DNA from: Dictyophora rubrovolvata | Taxonomy: Eukaryota > Basidiomycota > Agaricomycetes > Phallales > Phallaceae | DNA: 64,000 bases | Assembly: GCA_029959195.1 (NCBI GenBank) | Contig: CP114118.1 | Location: forward strand, 3,085,262-3,149,261 | Direction: 5' to 3' | Shown: one piece after another, positions 36,311 to 49,251 of the stretch | How positions within the stretch are numbered: the first letter of the stretch is position 1 | Layout: the number at the start of each line of letters is the position of its first letter | Program-made: the position numbers and the translations under genes | Notes under the pieces: generated by a model | What the model was told of the DNA's origin: nothing | The model's database searches: none | What the model saw: only the letters and a program-made list of their open reading frames with translations

Positions 36311-36792
36311 TTGATGCAACACTCATACTTGATTTTATGCTTCTTTGCTTCTTCGTTTATTTTTACTTGTTTTTAATCCTTCGCTCCGTGTAATATCATG
36401 TGGTCCCAACCACTGGAACAAATTGCTGTATTTATGTAGTATAGGAACTCATGTCACGCGCATCGTACTGCCATAAATATATGAACACTAAAGATTGCAA
36501 CTAATGTAAAGCTGAGAGGATATGCGATAACAGTATTTAAGTGTAACGGTCAACGCAACGAGGAATGGAATTGACATGAATAAAAAATAAAGGAATGATG
36601 AATATTGTGTACATGTAATTAGCGGGCAAGGCATAATCATTGAGCAAACGCAGAATGGATGTATAGGAGCGAGCAATGCGTAATTAAGCAGGCATCGGTC
36701 GTGCTTAAACGTTAAAAGCGTCATCTCAGTCGTGAAGTTGCTAAGAAAGTCAACATAGAACATAAACCAAAAGCGGGGACGATCCATGTTTT
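36311..36792. other. Convergent intergenic gap
   Basis: AT-rich 3' flanks of two convergent genes. I see no gene. Confidence 0.4.
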
Positions 36793-38876
36793 TCATTGGC
36801 AGCAGAATACAGCTTTCCAGAACCCGGGCTTTTCGCCTCGAGCGTCCAAACCTCTATTTGGGGCTTCCCGGACGTTCATAACAGCACGATCAGCGCCCGA
36901 TACACCATAGTACAACTGTGTTTGCGACTGTTGCATTGGAGGTGGGAGATTAGGCTGACGGGCTTGTATATACCCAGCATGGGCATATGGATGTGTCGGT
37001 GTCGAGGTGGCAGTGTTGTTAGCTGTGGTATTGTTTGGTGTGTAATTGGGAATGTTCAGGTTAACATTGGGATTAGAGTTGTTAACCGCAGACGCTCTAC
37101 GAGAATGTGGAGGTATAGCAATAGCCGAAACGTTGGGGTTTTGTTGAGTGCCCGGAGATGTATTGACGTTGAGGCTGACATTAGGGGTCATTCGTCGCCT
37201 ACTGGGGGATGGCGACCCATGTCCATTTCCTGCTACCGCAGGAACTGCCAATGGGCTTGGGGTGGCATGTTCACGTTCTCTCTCCTTTTCGCGCTCCCTT
37301 TCCCTTTCTCGTGCTCGATGGCGTCGTTCTCGTTCTCGTTCGCGCTCCCTATCACGGTCGATACGCTCTCGGTTTGTTTGCTGAGTGTGGGGAATAGTGG
37401 CAAGTGCCTGAGAAAAAAAAGTAACGGTTAGTGTAAATGAGGACTTTGCAACATGGAATATGAAAGCTTACCCCGGTAATTTCCCATCCTTTACCATTGT
37501 TTATCAGCATCCAATCGAATATACCATCATCTATCTCGCCACTGGCTCTCAAAACCTTAGAAAACAGCTCACGTAGGAAATCATAATCCGGCTGTTCTTC
37601 GAAACCCAGTTTCCGAACATAGTTCATGTAAATGGCAAATTCCTCTGTTTGCATGCAGTAGGTTTTAGTTAGTCGGCGCTACTCGTTTTGACCGATAGTG
37701 ACGCAACCATACCTGGGAAGCCCTCGCAGAGCTCTGATATTGGAGTGCTCTGCTTCTTTTCGCCGATCTTCTCGTACTTTTGTTTGTTCGTTGCAGCTTT
37801 TAAACCTTGCCAAGGAAGTCCGCCTCGAAGGAAATACATGAACACATGGCCCAGCCCCTCCAAGTCGTCACGGCGAGATTGCTCTTCGAAAATATGATTA
37901 AAATGAAACAACGTCACTAGCAGATAATAGATCATACCTCGACCTAGATGAGTATTGATACTCATATAACGGGCTGTACCGGACAGCGACTTGCGCTCTC
38001 GGTAAGGGATGTGCTGTTTCGTTTTTGGATCTCTATAGTGTTTGGCCATGCCGAAGTCTGATAGATTGTAAGAAAAGAAAGTTTCAGACAAAGTGGAGTG
38101 ACATACCTATCATGTAAACGGTGCTGGAGTTCTTAGTCCCAGGTGCTCCGATAAGAAAATTATCGGGCTTTATATCCCGATATATGAGGGACTTGTCATG
38201 AATAGCTTGAACGCGAGTAAGCTGAAACACAAACGTCAAACAAAGGAAATCAAGAGGAAGTGAATTACCATTTGTTTAGCCGCCATACAGACCGTTTTGA
38301 TACTGAATTTCCGCCCGCACATGTCGAAAAGATCTTCCAAATTTGGACCGAAAAGGTCTATGACGAGAACGTTGTGTAGACCCTCCTGACCGAAGTGATA
38401 TACTTGAGGGATACCAGCTAAAATGGAACGAACATGTTGAACTTTACGTGGACGTTAGTGGGGAACGACCTACGTGTGCCGGCCATTGTCCGATATGCTC
38501 GGTACTCATCACGGAGCTGAGGAGCGTCGCTCTTTCGTGGCTCAAACTTTATGGCTATCAACGAAGATATAAGCAGCGGATTTAATGAGAGAAAAAAATA
38601 TTACTAACCAACAGGTGCTCCATTTAATAGGTTTGTGCCTTAATGGCATCACAGAGAGCATGGGTCAACGTAGTTAGCGGTTTGATAAACACATGGTTTC
38701 ACCTTCAAATACAACGCCAAAACTGCCTTCACCGATCTTCTTCCCAACTCTGAGCTGTATTAGTATGCAAACAAAAGTGGTTGTAAGGAGCCACTAAACT
38801 TGAAGTGGGACCCAACGATGCCCGAACCCGAAGCATGGGTACTTGGATGCGAACTGGCAATGACTTGCGTTGTCAT
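36793..38876 (-). CDS. Casein kinase 1, membrane-anchored (YCK/CK1-gamma type)
   Basis: Ten exons encode about 520 residues. Kinase motifs: glycine loop [20 protein letters not shown]-type [41 protein letters not shown], catalytic [28 protein letters not shown]1 signature [21 protein letters not shown] and [20 protein letters not shown]. After residue ~330 comes an Arg/Glu-repeat stretch (RERERERR-like), a Ser/Asn/Pro-rich region and the C-terminal end FWKAVFCCQ. The Cys pair there matches the palmitoylated tail of yeast Yck1/2, so plasma-membrane location is expected. It is a constitutively active Ser/Thr kinase acting in nutrient signalling, endocytosis and morphogenesis. The first exon ends at 38800; the acceptor at 38750 restores SHFKVGKK. 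Confidence 0.92.
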
Positions 38877-40789
38877 TGTCTACAGAGAAATGGTAGAAAT
38901 GATAAAGGTGTTGTTTGAAAAATCGCGCCCTTCAAAGGAGGGATGTCAATGTGAACGAACGGAAAGGGAGCAATGGAGTGCTTCTATGACAAGCAGTGGG
39001 CGCAGAATACAAAGAGACTGTCTCCTATATTCGGAGTTTGAAATAATGGCTCTTGCCGACCGCCATTGGTATACTCGACAAACGTTAGCATCTTCATTAC
39101 GACAGTCAGAAAATCGCTCCCCACCCTTTCTTTAATTATTATTGTGCATGCGAGATGAAAAATGTGTCAATGTTTAATACGTAGATAAATTGACACCACG
39201 TATTTTTGAGTCCTGAGAACCCCTGTCAATGACTGGCTATGTACTTCGGACCCGCAGTGTATGTAATAATTATAATTGAACTTTCAAATTGCATGTACCT
39301 TTTTCGCTGTTACATTATTGAAAGGACGCCCTGGAGAGCTAACGAGGGGACAACTCATGAATGTCGCTCGATTCTGCAAGTTCTATGATTAAATAAACAT
39401 CTCATCAACCCTACATGATGAATCGGAAATGAACGCACATGTTACGACAATGACAGGTTGCCTTACGGTACAGAATCACCACTCGAGATATTCATCATAG
39501 GACCGCTACAACATGTCCCCAATAGTTCAATTCATCGGTGACCGTTGAATGAAACATCTTACCGGAGTAGTTACATGCTCAGGGCAGAATTGGGCAGAAT
39601 AGCTTCAGAGATATACATAAACCCGCAGATTCGTAACAAAATTCATTGATAGGACACGTTCATTGGCGCAAGTTATTACTCGGATTGAATGCCCTCTACT
39701 GAGAAACATGACCTCCGGGCTTTCACGAACGAGGAAACAACCGTGCTCATCGATGCGTCTCAAAGCGTTAATAGCGTTACGTAAACAGCTCATCTGACTG
39801 CGAATTCCAAGCTCCTTGCGTTCTCCATCAACCTCAAATGACTGCGCGTTCTAAAATGTCATTACAGTATCACAATCTTAACAGTCTTATCTCTCCAATG
39901 CGAAAAAATTCCCCCTTTTGTCAGAATTCGTGGAAAGGCATCATTGAAATACCACCCTGGCATCAGGGCCTCAGATTCGAAACTGAAGATGACGTGAACG
40001 CGGGGCGGGTCGGGTTGTATTACTTATACTAAAGATGGCAAACATTCTGATTCCAAGTATTAGATTTCGCAACTGTGCCGTTTATCTACGCCGCTATTTT
40101 TGGACCATTGATTATGCATTCTTGCTTCTTGCTCGTTCTGCTCATGCTCATGTGACAACTTGAAATCGTGTTTTCCGGTTTTGTAGTGAAGCAGATTTCT
40201 GTCTCATTACAATACCCCTACACATGTGAAAATTTCCTTCTACCCTGAATCACCGGAGCAGTGCAGAATACGTCAGCTACGCAGTGGATACATCGTTCGC
40301 GGGACATTTGTGTGGGGTTTGTGGGGTATCCCTAATGCGGTAATATTGCCCTTCTCGCTGCACTCTTCAATTTAATAGCATTAGAGCTGAGCCTATTACC
40401 TTTTTCAGAAGAATATTTTCTTTCTTCAGTTATTCTATACTGAAATCCGATTAACGAAAGCCCAGTTTCGGTCGACGAAACCTCCAAAGATCTTACCTTT
40501 ACAATAAGATCGTTGTAGGAACCGCTTTCATGGAACCTATTCCCTTGATGTCTCCCAATTACCCCGTGCCTTCTTTTACCTTCCACGTGCCCTCAAATCA
40601 TTCCCATGAAAACGGGATAATGTCACTTGACACAACAATATCATAAATAATAACCCGTTTATTCCTTATTGTGATATATGCCTTGAGAAGGAATATTTTA
40701 GCGGTCCGCAAATAATCGGGTCTTTCTTTACTTTTAAACCGAGATCGTTTACATTTTATTCACCATCTCATCTCCTTCCTTTTCACAAC
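38877..40789. other. Long divergent intergenic region, no supported gene
   Basis: About 1.9 kb between CK1 and the sugar transporter. Only short frames are present (62-111 codons), none with a recognised pattern. It must contain both promoters. Confidence 0.45.
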
Positions 40790-43700
40790 ATGGCAGGTGG
40801 TGCGGCAATAACCCCCGAAAAGAACTATAAAACAAGTTACGGTCATCTACTCGAGAAGACCCCGTGGTATAGGAATCGTCGTGCGTAGCTTTCCCAACCC
40901 CTTTCACAATAAAGGCTTAAATACTAGTCACTATCAGGCTTGGTCATTTTGAATTTTTGGATTGTGATATTGTACGCTCATTTTTCTCCGAATAAACTTC
41001 CATCTCACCTTGCTATAGGCTTATTACGTCCTGCACCAATGGATATGACGGTAAGCAGTGGCGTGTTCCGCTTTTTTGTCATACTCAAGGTTATTATCAG
41101 GGAGCATGATCAGTACGCAGTTCGCTATCCTGTCGGTCTTTCTGGGTGTTGACATATTTGCGCAGATGGTCTACAATCACTTCCCCAGTGGCAAGATGCA
41201 TTCAATCATCCCACCGGCTCCTCTGTATATAATTGATTCGTCAACGACTATTATTCTTGTACTGATCGTGATCATTTCTTAAGTTAGGTCTGTTGGGTGC
41301 GATTCAGGTATGCAAAGGCTCATAGTGCTCTCGTCTCCATAATGATTCATATTCTTTATAGAACATTGGGTCACTTTCAGCTCTACCGTTTGCCCCTTAC
41401 ATGGCTGACGGTCTCGGCCGACGGTTTACGATCATATTTGGAGCATGTTTAATGGTTGCCGGAACCGTCCTTCAAACCGCTTCTCAGAACGTCCACATGT
41501 TCATTGGAGCTAGGTTAGATATCTAACATAAGTCACGCGGTATTGTTTTGTTGCTAATCTCGTTTAGATGGCTTCTTGGGTTCGGACTCAATTTCGCAGG
41601 TACTGGCGCGCCGATGCTAATTTCAGAACTTGCATATCCGAGTATGTCCCGAAAATTAGAACTGCGAACGCTTTCTTGAAAATGATCTAGGTCAACGTGG
41701 CCAAATCACGTCCTTGTATAATAGCCTTTGGTATGACTCTGTTTGTACTCAAACTATCTCGTCACTTCATTTTTTTGTAGGATATTTGGAAGCATCGTGT
41801 GCGTCAGTAACTCAATAGACTTTCTGAATACTTATCTGGGCGCCCCGCTAGAGCCGCTTGGACTGTAAGTTAAGTTCCATTGACGGGTTGTATAATTACG
41901 AACTTTCATGCAGACTTTCGGCACTTTCCACATCCCGACTAGCTGGTCATGGAGAATTCCCTCTGCCATTCAAGGTTTCCCATCTGTGATACAACTAATG
42001 TTCATTTGGTTTGTCCCCGAATCGCCTCGTTGGCTTGTTAGCAAGGGAAGGTAATGGTGCATTGGTGAATTTCCTTGGACGTTAGCTAAACAAGACTAGG
42101 GAGGAAGAGGCGTTACAGACGTTGGCATATTATCACGCCAAAGGAAACTTGTAGGCCTAGCTCTTTCATTAATTTTGACCGGTCTTCTTAACTGAATTTT
42201 TTTCGGTAGTAAAGACCCGCTCGTGGAATACGAATTTGAAGAGATTAAAACGGCGATCAAGAAGGATTCTGACATCAAGAAGAATGTTGGTTGGCTCACC
42301 TTAATCAAGACGCCTGGTAACCGCCGTCGTATGCGCATCATCGTGGCTATCGCCTTCTTTTCACAATGGTCTGGTAATGGTTTAACGTAGGTCTAATGTA
42401 TGAGGAGGTATACACGCTGATCGCGCTGACTATCCTGCGACCTTTTCCGAAGGTCGTACTGTAAGTTTTTTGACAATACGTTAGGTCGATATTATCATCC
42501 CAGTAGATTTAAATCAGGTGTTCGACGCTATTGGAAGTACGTAGTCGCAATCATTCATGCTAGCGAATGCTTGCTCATATCGTCCCCCGCGTTAGTTACT
42601 GATCCAACCCTTCAGCTCTTAATCGTAATCGAAATTGCTTTTTTTTGTTGTGGTTTAATGCTGATCGACGAATCCTTAGAATGGGATTCTTCAAATTTAT
42701 AACTTCGTTATATGTGTCATAGCATCTCTTCTTTGTGACAAAGTTGGTCGGAGGAAACTTTTTTTGATTTCAACGGCCGGTACGCACTCTGACGTATTTA
42801 CCTTTACCATCCTTTGACACCTAGTTTAGGGATGCTAGTGTTTTGGACATTGGAAACCGTGTGCTTCTTCCTATCATCGGTGCACGGAAATGTTGCCGCA
42901 GCCCATACCTTTATTGCCACGATAGGTACATTTCAACTACTTATAATTAACTCGACTATATACTGATACTGACTACATGAAACAGCTCTTTTTGGGACAT
43001 TCTGTAAGTATGCAACTTATTCAATCTCAATGTTCCTAATCGTTTACTTTATACATAGATGCTGTAAGAATCTTTGTGATCGTTCTTCGTGTGGAAAAAT
43101 CTCAAAGCCTTATAATCAGCTCGCTTATTCACCTTTGATTGTAACGTGAGTAATACGACTACTCAATGTAGACTTTGTTGACGCACTATCAGCTACACCA
43201 TTGAAATTTTGCCGTATGAGATAAGATCTCGTGGATATACGTTGTTCAATTTTACAGTCTGTGCATCGCTCGTGTTCAACCAGTAAGCAATCAGCTCCAG
43301 ATTTGACTCTTTTTACGACCCTTTAACCATCCTTCAGATATGTGAATCCGATCGCATTAAAGGCGTAAGTGTTAGATGGTATCAGAGCTGTTAGCTGAAG
43401 CTCACACATGGTAACTCAGACTGGGCTGGAAATACTACGTGCGTACTTTGCTGATGCAACATCATGCTGTGGATCTTGCTTATAACCTTCTTTAGACGGT
43501 TTACATTGCCTGGTTGGTGTTCGAGGTAACGTTTATCTACTTTTACCTAGTCGAAACCAGGAATGTGAGTCAAATAATATGTAATTGTCACTAATACGGA
43601 GCACTGACGTGGCTCAATTGTCAGCGCACACTAGAAGAGACCGCAGCGTAAGCGTATCGGAACCTTTTACACAATCGATATATATATTTATTTTTTTGTA

Positions 43701-43822
43701 GATTATTCGACGGTGACGATCATGTCGCGGCAATGTCTAATCAAGCTGCTGAAAAAGCTGGCATTCAGCCTCAAATATCAGAGACGAAGTTCGATGATAG
43801 TGTTGAGAAACAGTCTTTGTAG
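40790..43822 (+). CDS. MFS sugar transporter with 28 exons
   Basis: A proton-coupled sugar porter of the major facilitator superfamily (fungal hexose/lactose-permease-like). The spliced frame is 525 residues. Family blocks: YGHLLEKTPWYRNRR, LLITSCTNGYDGSMINGLQS, MADGLGRRFTIIFGA, GARWLLGFGLNF, ISELAYPSQRGQITSLYNS, PESPRWLVSKGR (sugar-porter PESPR motif), WSGNGLTSYLDL, LLCDKVGRRKLF, VTYTIEILPYEIRSRG, YFYLVETRNRTLEE and an acidic tail. Twenty-seven introns of about 44-73 nt split 3 kb. Some exons are tiny: 41101-41112 (12 nt), 41852-41864 (13 nt), 42453-42460 (8 nt), 43059-43063 (5 nt), with 18-nt exons at 41781-41798 and 42986-43003. Each junction was chosen because it keeps both GT-AG and the family sequence. 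Confidence 0.87.
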
Positions 43823-45087
43823 TTTATTGAGGTTTATGTAGATGTTTGTTTGTATCGTTTTTCGTTGTTCAGAATTTGAAGATTCGTTCCTGAATTAAAA
43901 TTATGCTACGCGTCACGGACAAGAGAGCAAAATATTTTTTTTTAAGTGCTGAATAAAAAGTCTGGACGAGCTGGATCACGAGATTTACTTAGCATAGTAG
44001 TTAAATCGCTCGTAGGATAGAAAATAATTTATGCGTATCAGTTTTGAGACATCTCTGGCACATGGGGAACTAACAAATACGGGTCTACCTTGGATCTGTG
44101 CGTATCCACGAGATACATGCACATCCTTAATACATACTGAGACTGCTGAAACCGGCCCGGTCAGAGATGATGCAATGCTCAAGTGACAACTCCCCATCAA
44201 GGGATGATATAAGAGTTAATTCACCAGTCAATACAAACATATGCGAGTCTCATAGATTTCAATCAATCCTAACATGAAATCTCAACCCAATCCGACCTAT
44301 TGATCTTCTAATGATGAGGATAGTGTCAGTTGAGTTTTGGCTTAGATGCTGATAGGGATATAAGCTAGAGGCGACCGCAAAAAAAAAAACAAAGCAACAT
44401 TTAATACATACTTTAATTATGGTCTTATGAATTCGTCTAAGCACAGTTTCAGAACCGTAACGGTTTCACTCTTTCGGACATGATCAAACATCGTGGTTTC
44501 TTGGCAACTGTTAGGAACGGGAGAAGCAGTTACTGGGGAAAACAAAGATACGCTTTGGTTTATATAACAAAATCTACTTATCGATCGATTTCAGGAGAAA
44601 GCCTTCGTTACTCACCTCACCCTCTGTTCTGTTTCTCGACAACTTGTACACCGCGGTTCCGGGAGAAAACATTTGCATGGTTCGCTGATTGGACACGGTA
44701 TAATAACGCGTCTCTTATCCAAGATTAAAAATAATCATTGAGCCTTCAGTAACTTTGTGTGAAGGTCTCGTTTTTGATGCGGGCATATCTAGGGGAATAA
44801 AGAAAAGGATACAGGCCGAGCTGGATGATAGTCATAGGTGAAAAAATGTCAATTGGCCCGGCCGGCCATTCCCTGTGTGACATCAATGGAGTGACGCAAC
44901 CCATCACCTTGGTGTGCTACGTGTGTGTCACGTGTTATCACACGATCTATGAGCGCCCGTACGTGCCTTGTCCTCGTTGCTTCGTCCCCGTTTCGGGACC
45001 GTTTGGGGATCGTTTGTGTTCTGTCTTTTGTTCAAGTGATATAAAATACTAGTACGTTTGTAATGAATTTCACGCGCTCATTTTGAA
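43823..45087. other. Intergenic region, no supported gene
   Basis: Frames of 61-82 codons only. One (44825-45052, plus) is Cys-rich but lacks spacing of a known zinc motif. Confidence 0.4.
45040..45047 (+). promoter_or_regulatory. Possible TATA box of the FunK1 gene
   Basis: TATAAAAT lies 48 nt upstream of the start codon. The spacing is short but within the fungal range. This is assigned by sequence only. Confidence 0.3.
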
Positions 45088-47377
45088 ATGACCACACCAT
45101 CCATAGTAAACAACTCTCCCGAGCCCGAAAACGGCGAACTTGCTACGCCATCAACACCACCGAAAAGCAAGACAGGCAGTCAAGTATTAGACAGCACGCC
45201 TATTTCCGGCAAATCTGCAAGCCAAGACCATAACTCATTGGAAAAGGAAGACAGAGATATCCGACTGAATAAAATGGCGGACGAAATCACTGGCAAAATT
45301 GTCGGTCCTATGCCACCACGATTATTTTTGGACAGGTATCTACCAGAGACGAACATTAAGTCAAAGCCCTTGGATCTTAGTCATTTTCGTGCCGAAATTC
45401 AGAAACTGGCATCTTTCACAAAGGAGGATACTATGTACCCCGTATTCGTGAGTTCTGCTATCTCTTTTCTTAGGTCGTTGTCATTGAATTTGTCACAGAT
45501 CGAGAATGTTCAGCCACTATGTCCGTCACTACATCTCCGCGACACCCATTCGAAGGACATGAAAGTTTTTGATAAGATCATCATTCGTCCTGATGTCTGT
45601 GCTTATACCGATACCACCGACCTGGCACTGGGAGATCCTACACGACCAGATATAACGATAGAATTCAAAGCTGACCCAGGCGAAGATCCTTTTGTCGACC
45701 CGGGTGAAAGACCCGGAAAGACATTATTACGTGCCACTGGAAAGGCAAAAGAAACTTTGGGCCAAATCACTTCCTACGCGACTGCTCAACAATCGGCTCA
45801 ATTCAGGACACACGTTTTCTCAATGCTTGTTCTGCCTTCCTATTTCAGGCTACTCCGCTGGGACAGATCTGGAATGGTTGTTACCGAAAAGATCAAGCTG
45901 ACCGATTCGTTGCTTTTTGAATTTTTGCATCGGTATAGTCATGCTCCGCCAGAACAACGGGGAGTGGACGTCACAGTGATCAAACCCTCACCTGCTGATG
46001 CCGCCGCTGCTCGCGAAGCCCTCAAGTTATCGCCCAGCGCCACCCTCGTCCAGTTCTCGGTGTCGCCCAACAAAGGAGGATATATTGTCTCTCGTAGAAC
46101 ATGCATGGGTTCCGGCAAGTCCCCCCTGGGTCGTGCTACCAGATCTTTTCAAGCCTATTCGATAAAGCACAAAGCTGTTGTGTTCTTGAAGGAGGCTTGG
46201 CGCCTTGCCTCTCAAGAACCTGAGCACGAAATCTACGCCAAACTCCATGCGAAAGGAGTACCTTATATAGCGACGGTTATCGATGGGGCAGACATTATGG
46301 ACCACGTAACACATACTCAAGACCTCGTGAAAGAGGAACCTGCATGGGCCGTTGATCTGCCTAAGCGTCTGCGCAAACATGTACACTATCGATTAGTTCT
46401 CAAAGAAGTCGCGTCTTCTCTCACAACCTTCTCATCAACAAAACAGCTTGTACAAATAATTCGACAAGCTATTATTGGTGCGTTCTGCTATTCATGATGT
46501 TTTCTTCAGTCTCTAAAAATTTGTTAGCGCATCAAAAAGCTTACGAAGACGCGGGAATCTTGCATAGAGATATCAGCATCAACAATGTCATGATCTTTAA
46601 CGACCAAGCGCTTCTTATTGATTGGGATCTATCCAAGAGTAACAACGAAGACCAAGGGGCAAGAGAAATTGAAAGAACGGTACGAGAAGTTTTTGATATT
46701 TTAAGTTCCGTCTATAACATGTATATCAGGGCACTTGGCAGTTCATCGCGGCTCGGTTGCTGCGCAAAGTAGTGACGCCCCCAGGACCTCACAACTTGAC
46801 GGATGATTTAGAATCATTTGTTCATCTCTTGACTTGGATGGCGTTTGTACATACAGCTCATGCACTTGCCATATCAGATCCGGTCAAAGTAACTCGTTTT
46901 GTGAAGAGCACTTACGAGGAATCCTATCGAGACCAACATGGAAATTATTTCGGAGGAGAACATAAGGTCGACCATCTACTCAGTAGAAGACTGCTACGCG
47001 AAGCTGGGTTTTCCAATCAAGATCTCTACTATTTACTTACGACGCTGACGGAACAATTCGCTATTCGGTATGTGGAAGATCCAACCCAATCGACTTACTG
47101 GACAAAGAAATCTTCTCGTCATAATATCGACAGGAAGGACAAGGTGATCGATGAATACAACGCTAAACTCAAGAGTATTTCCAATTCACAATGGATAATT
47201 GGAGAATTTGACGAAGTCCTTGAAGCAGGAAACTGGCCTGTGAATGACGGTCCGGTGAATAATGGGCTTGTGCAACAATCAGAAACGACAACAAGCCTGA
47301 GCGTTCATTCAGTGAGTAGTCAGCGAAGATCTCGGGAAGGTACAGATGACGGAAGCCGGAAAAAAATGAAGCCTTAG
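45088..47377 (+). CDS. FunK1-type protein kinase
   Basis: Three exons (45088-46477, 46528-46679, 46730-47377) encode 729 residues. It belongs to the fungal-specific FunK1 family, expanded in mushrooms with multicellular development. The N-terminal half has the usual pre-kinase region: RPDVCAYTDT, PDITIEFKAD, LGQITSYATAQQ and RLLRWDRSGMVVTEKI. The kinase part has VVFLKEAWR, the catalytic loop GILHRDISINNVMI, the Mg-binding LIDWDLSK, then GTWQFIAARLL and LESFVHLLTWMAF. The tail ends in a basic RKKMKP, possibly a nuclear signal. Catalytic Asp and DWD-type metal site are both present, so it may be active. Substrates are unknown for the family. Confidence 0.92.
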
Positions 47378-48080
47378 ACGTCTCATTTGCATGCTGCGGC
47401 CGAGAATGAGTTTCACTGAGCGTCAGTGAGGTTTCTCAATTATTCTGGTTATCGGGGCACATGCTTGGCATGCGTTATGACCGTCACCCTAGGTACATAA
47501 TGCGCTATGTGTATAGAAAAATAATATGCAATACCAATGATTATCGTAAAATTAGCAGGCCTACCAGATCGAGGGAACACTATTAGCGGAGTTACAAAAA
47601 TCAATTTATACATACATACAATCAAATACAAATAAGCGTAAGGTGGAAGCAAATTCTACAGGGTGAGCCCTTGCAGGATGCAAGGGTATAGTTTTGAGGT
47701 AATCGGGTTAACGACGTTTTGGAGCTTTATCGAAGAAAAATGATTCAAAACTGCCCTTCCAGCAGGTGCACCTGAGATTACTCACTGGATAGCTTATCAT
47801 TCAACTCTTCGGCAGAGGCAGATTGACCGTTCAAATCCATCTAGTCATTGGCTTCTAAAAGTCCGTCTTGAAGAACATTCAGCATTTTGACGGCTCATAC
47901 AAAGTTAAACGAAATAACTCAATGGATGACATTTTAAATGTGACAGAATGTATCCGCCACGGCGTTTGTCCCGTAAACCATAGTGACAAGTCGACTAATT
48001 GCAGCCATGCGCTCCCAGCCCCAGATAAACTCTGAGAAACTGAATCCGATGAGAAATGGTAAATTTGTCCTAAAGGTGAT
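47378..48080. other. Intergenic stretch beside a gene relic
   Basis: No gene is supported. The end near 47.9-48.08 kb may hold further eroded sequence of the channel relic, but I cannot match it to the family. Confidence 0.35.
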
Positions 48081-48087
48081 ACTCACC

Positions 48088-49110
48088 GGTCCAAGTCAAA
48101 AATACGCTTGCATCTGGTAAATGCGAAGCTAGTTCTGAAACTGTCAGAGTCTGATTGTTGATGATCTGTTGAAAAAAAGCTTGAGATATATAGAATGCCA
48201 TAATCATACCTCGCTGGCCGTAGCAGTTAAACCCGGACTAATTGTTACGATAAGGAAACCGTGTCTACAAACAAACAAATATGAGTACAAATGAAGCAAA
48301 AAGCAACCCCGCTGTACATTACGAGGAACATAAAATAGCGTTTGTAAACGCCTATAGACAGCAGGGAATAGAGCGGTATATTTTCATACCAGGCCAGGGC
48401 TTTGAATAATCAAGTTATCGATTTATCAGCCCTCAATGAGAAACTATCTCACCTCTAAAAATCCAATGCGGAATTGCAAATCGTTAATAGTATGGGTGGG
48501 AAGATCCCTTGAATTATACCCGAGATGTGCTTCACATACCCAAGCGAGCCATCTACAAACTTGTTTATATATCAAAGTATTATTAAGTATCATTGAAAAC
48601 ACGTGTATGTACGCACTTGATACGAGTGCAAAGTTGACTAACGTTGCTCAACAAACCGACAAAGGTGGTAGCAAAGAACCAAACAACGACGATTCCCACG
48701 TTCAGGAGCCACGAAGTTAGATACCGGAAACGAGTGGCATATACTCCGTCCCGTTAGAATGTCAACAAAAAGTTGTCAATAGTTCAATGTGAAAAACCTG
48801 ACATCGATGTTCACCCAGATAACGTCTTTGGGCATTATTTGCAACCATTTTTGTGTTATTTTCAAAGACTTTCAAACGACGTCAAAAGACAGTTTCATAT
48901 CGCATTGTTGCTGCTTATGATATGATGAGTGAAGCACTGCCACGCGAGAACATGGGCTCCCTGTATGAACCCGCTTCCAGGTGGCTTATCATCCCGTACT
49001 TGCTCTCGATGTAGTTTAATATTATTGTTGCGCTGAGCGATTTCATCCTGACGGAAGATGATGTGCGTTAATGTAAAAGTCATAATGGACAGAATAGGGC
49101 CGACCTTGAG
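48088..49110 (-). pseudogene. CSC1/TMEM63-type osmosensitive channel, decayed fragment
   Basis: Pieces of the DUF221/RSN1_7TM family appear in the correct order on the minus strand. These are DEIAQRNNNIKLHREQV and PPGSGFIQ (with the next ~5 family residues missing) before AHVLAWQCFTHH; then KWLQIMPKDVIWVNIDV; YATRFRYLTSWLLNVGIVVV and TTFVGLLSNVSQLC; HISGIIQGIFPPILLTI; KRYFMFLVIHGFLIVTISPG; and LASHLPDASVFLTWT. Several ancestral introns still splice in phase. A frameshift lies near 48530 and an in-frame TAG at 48457-48455 after NSALDF. The N-terminal helices and the last helices are absent. The intact protein is a calcium-permeable mechanosensitive channel of fungal membranes. This copy cannot make a full one. 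Confidence 0.7.
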
Positions 49111-49251
49111 TGTGTGAAATTTGACCTCGTTGTCGTGGGGTAATGGTGCCGAAGGGGCGGAAGAAGTCCGGAAGTTGGGGTTGAAATTCACCTCAACGAT
49201 TGTACATAAAGCGAACAACCCAGTTCCACATTGAGAAACCACGTTAGACGA

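Noticed and set aside
44825-45052. Cys-rich 75-codon frame (CYVCVTCY, CPRCF)
   Set aside because: The Cys spacing does not match a known zinc-binding motif, there is no splice partner, and it lies in the promoter region of the FunK1 gene.
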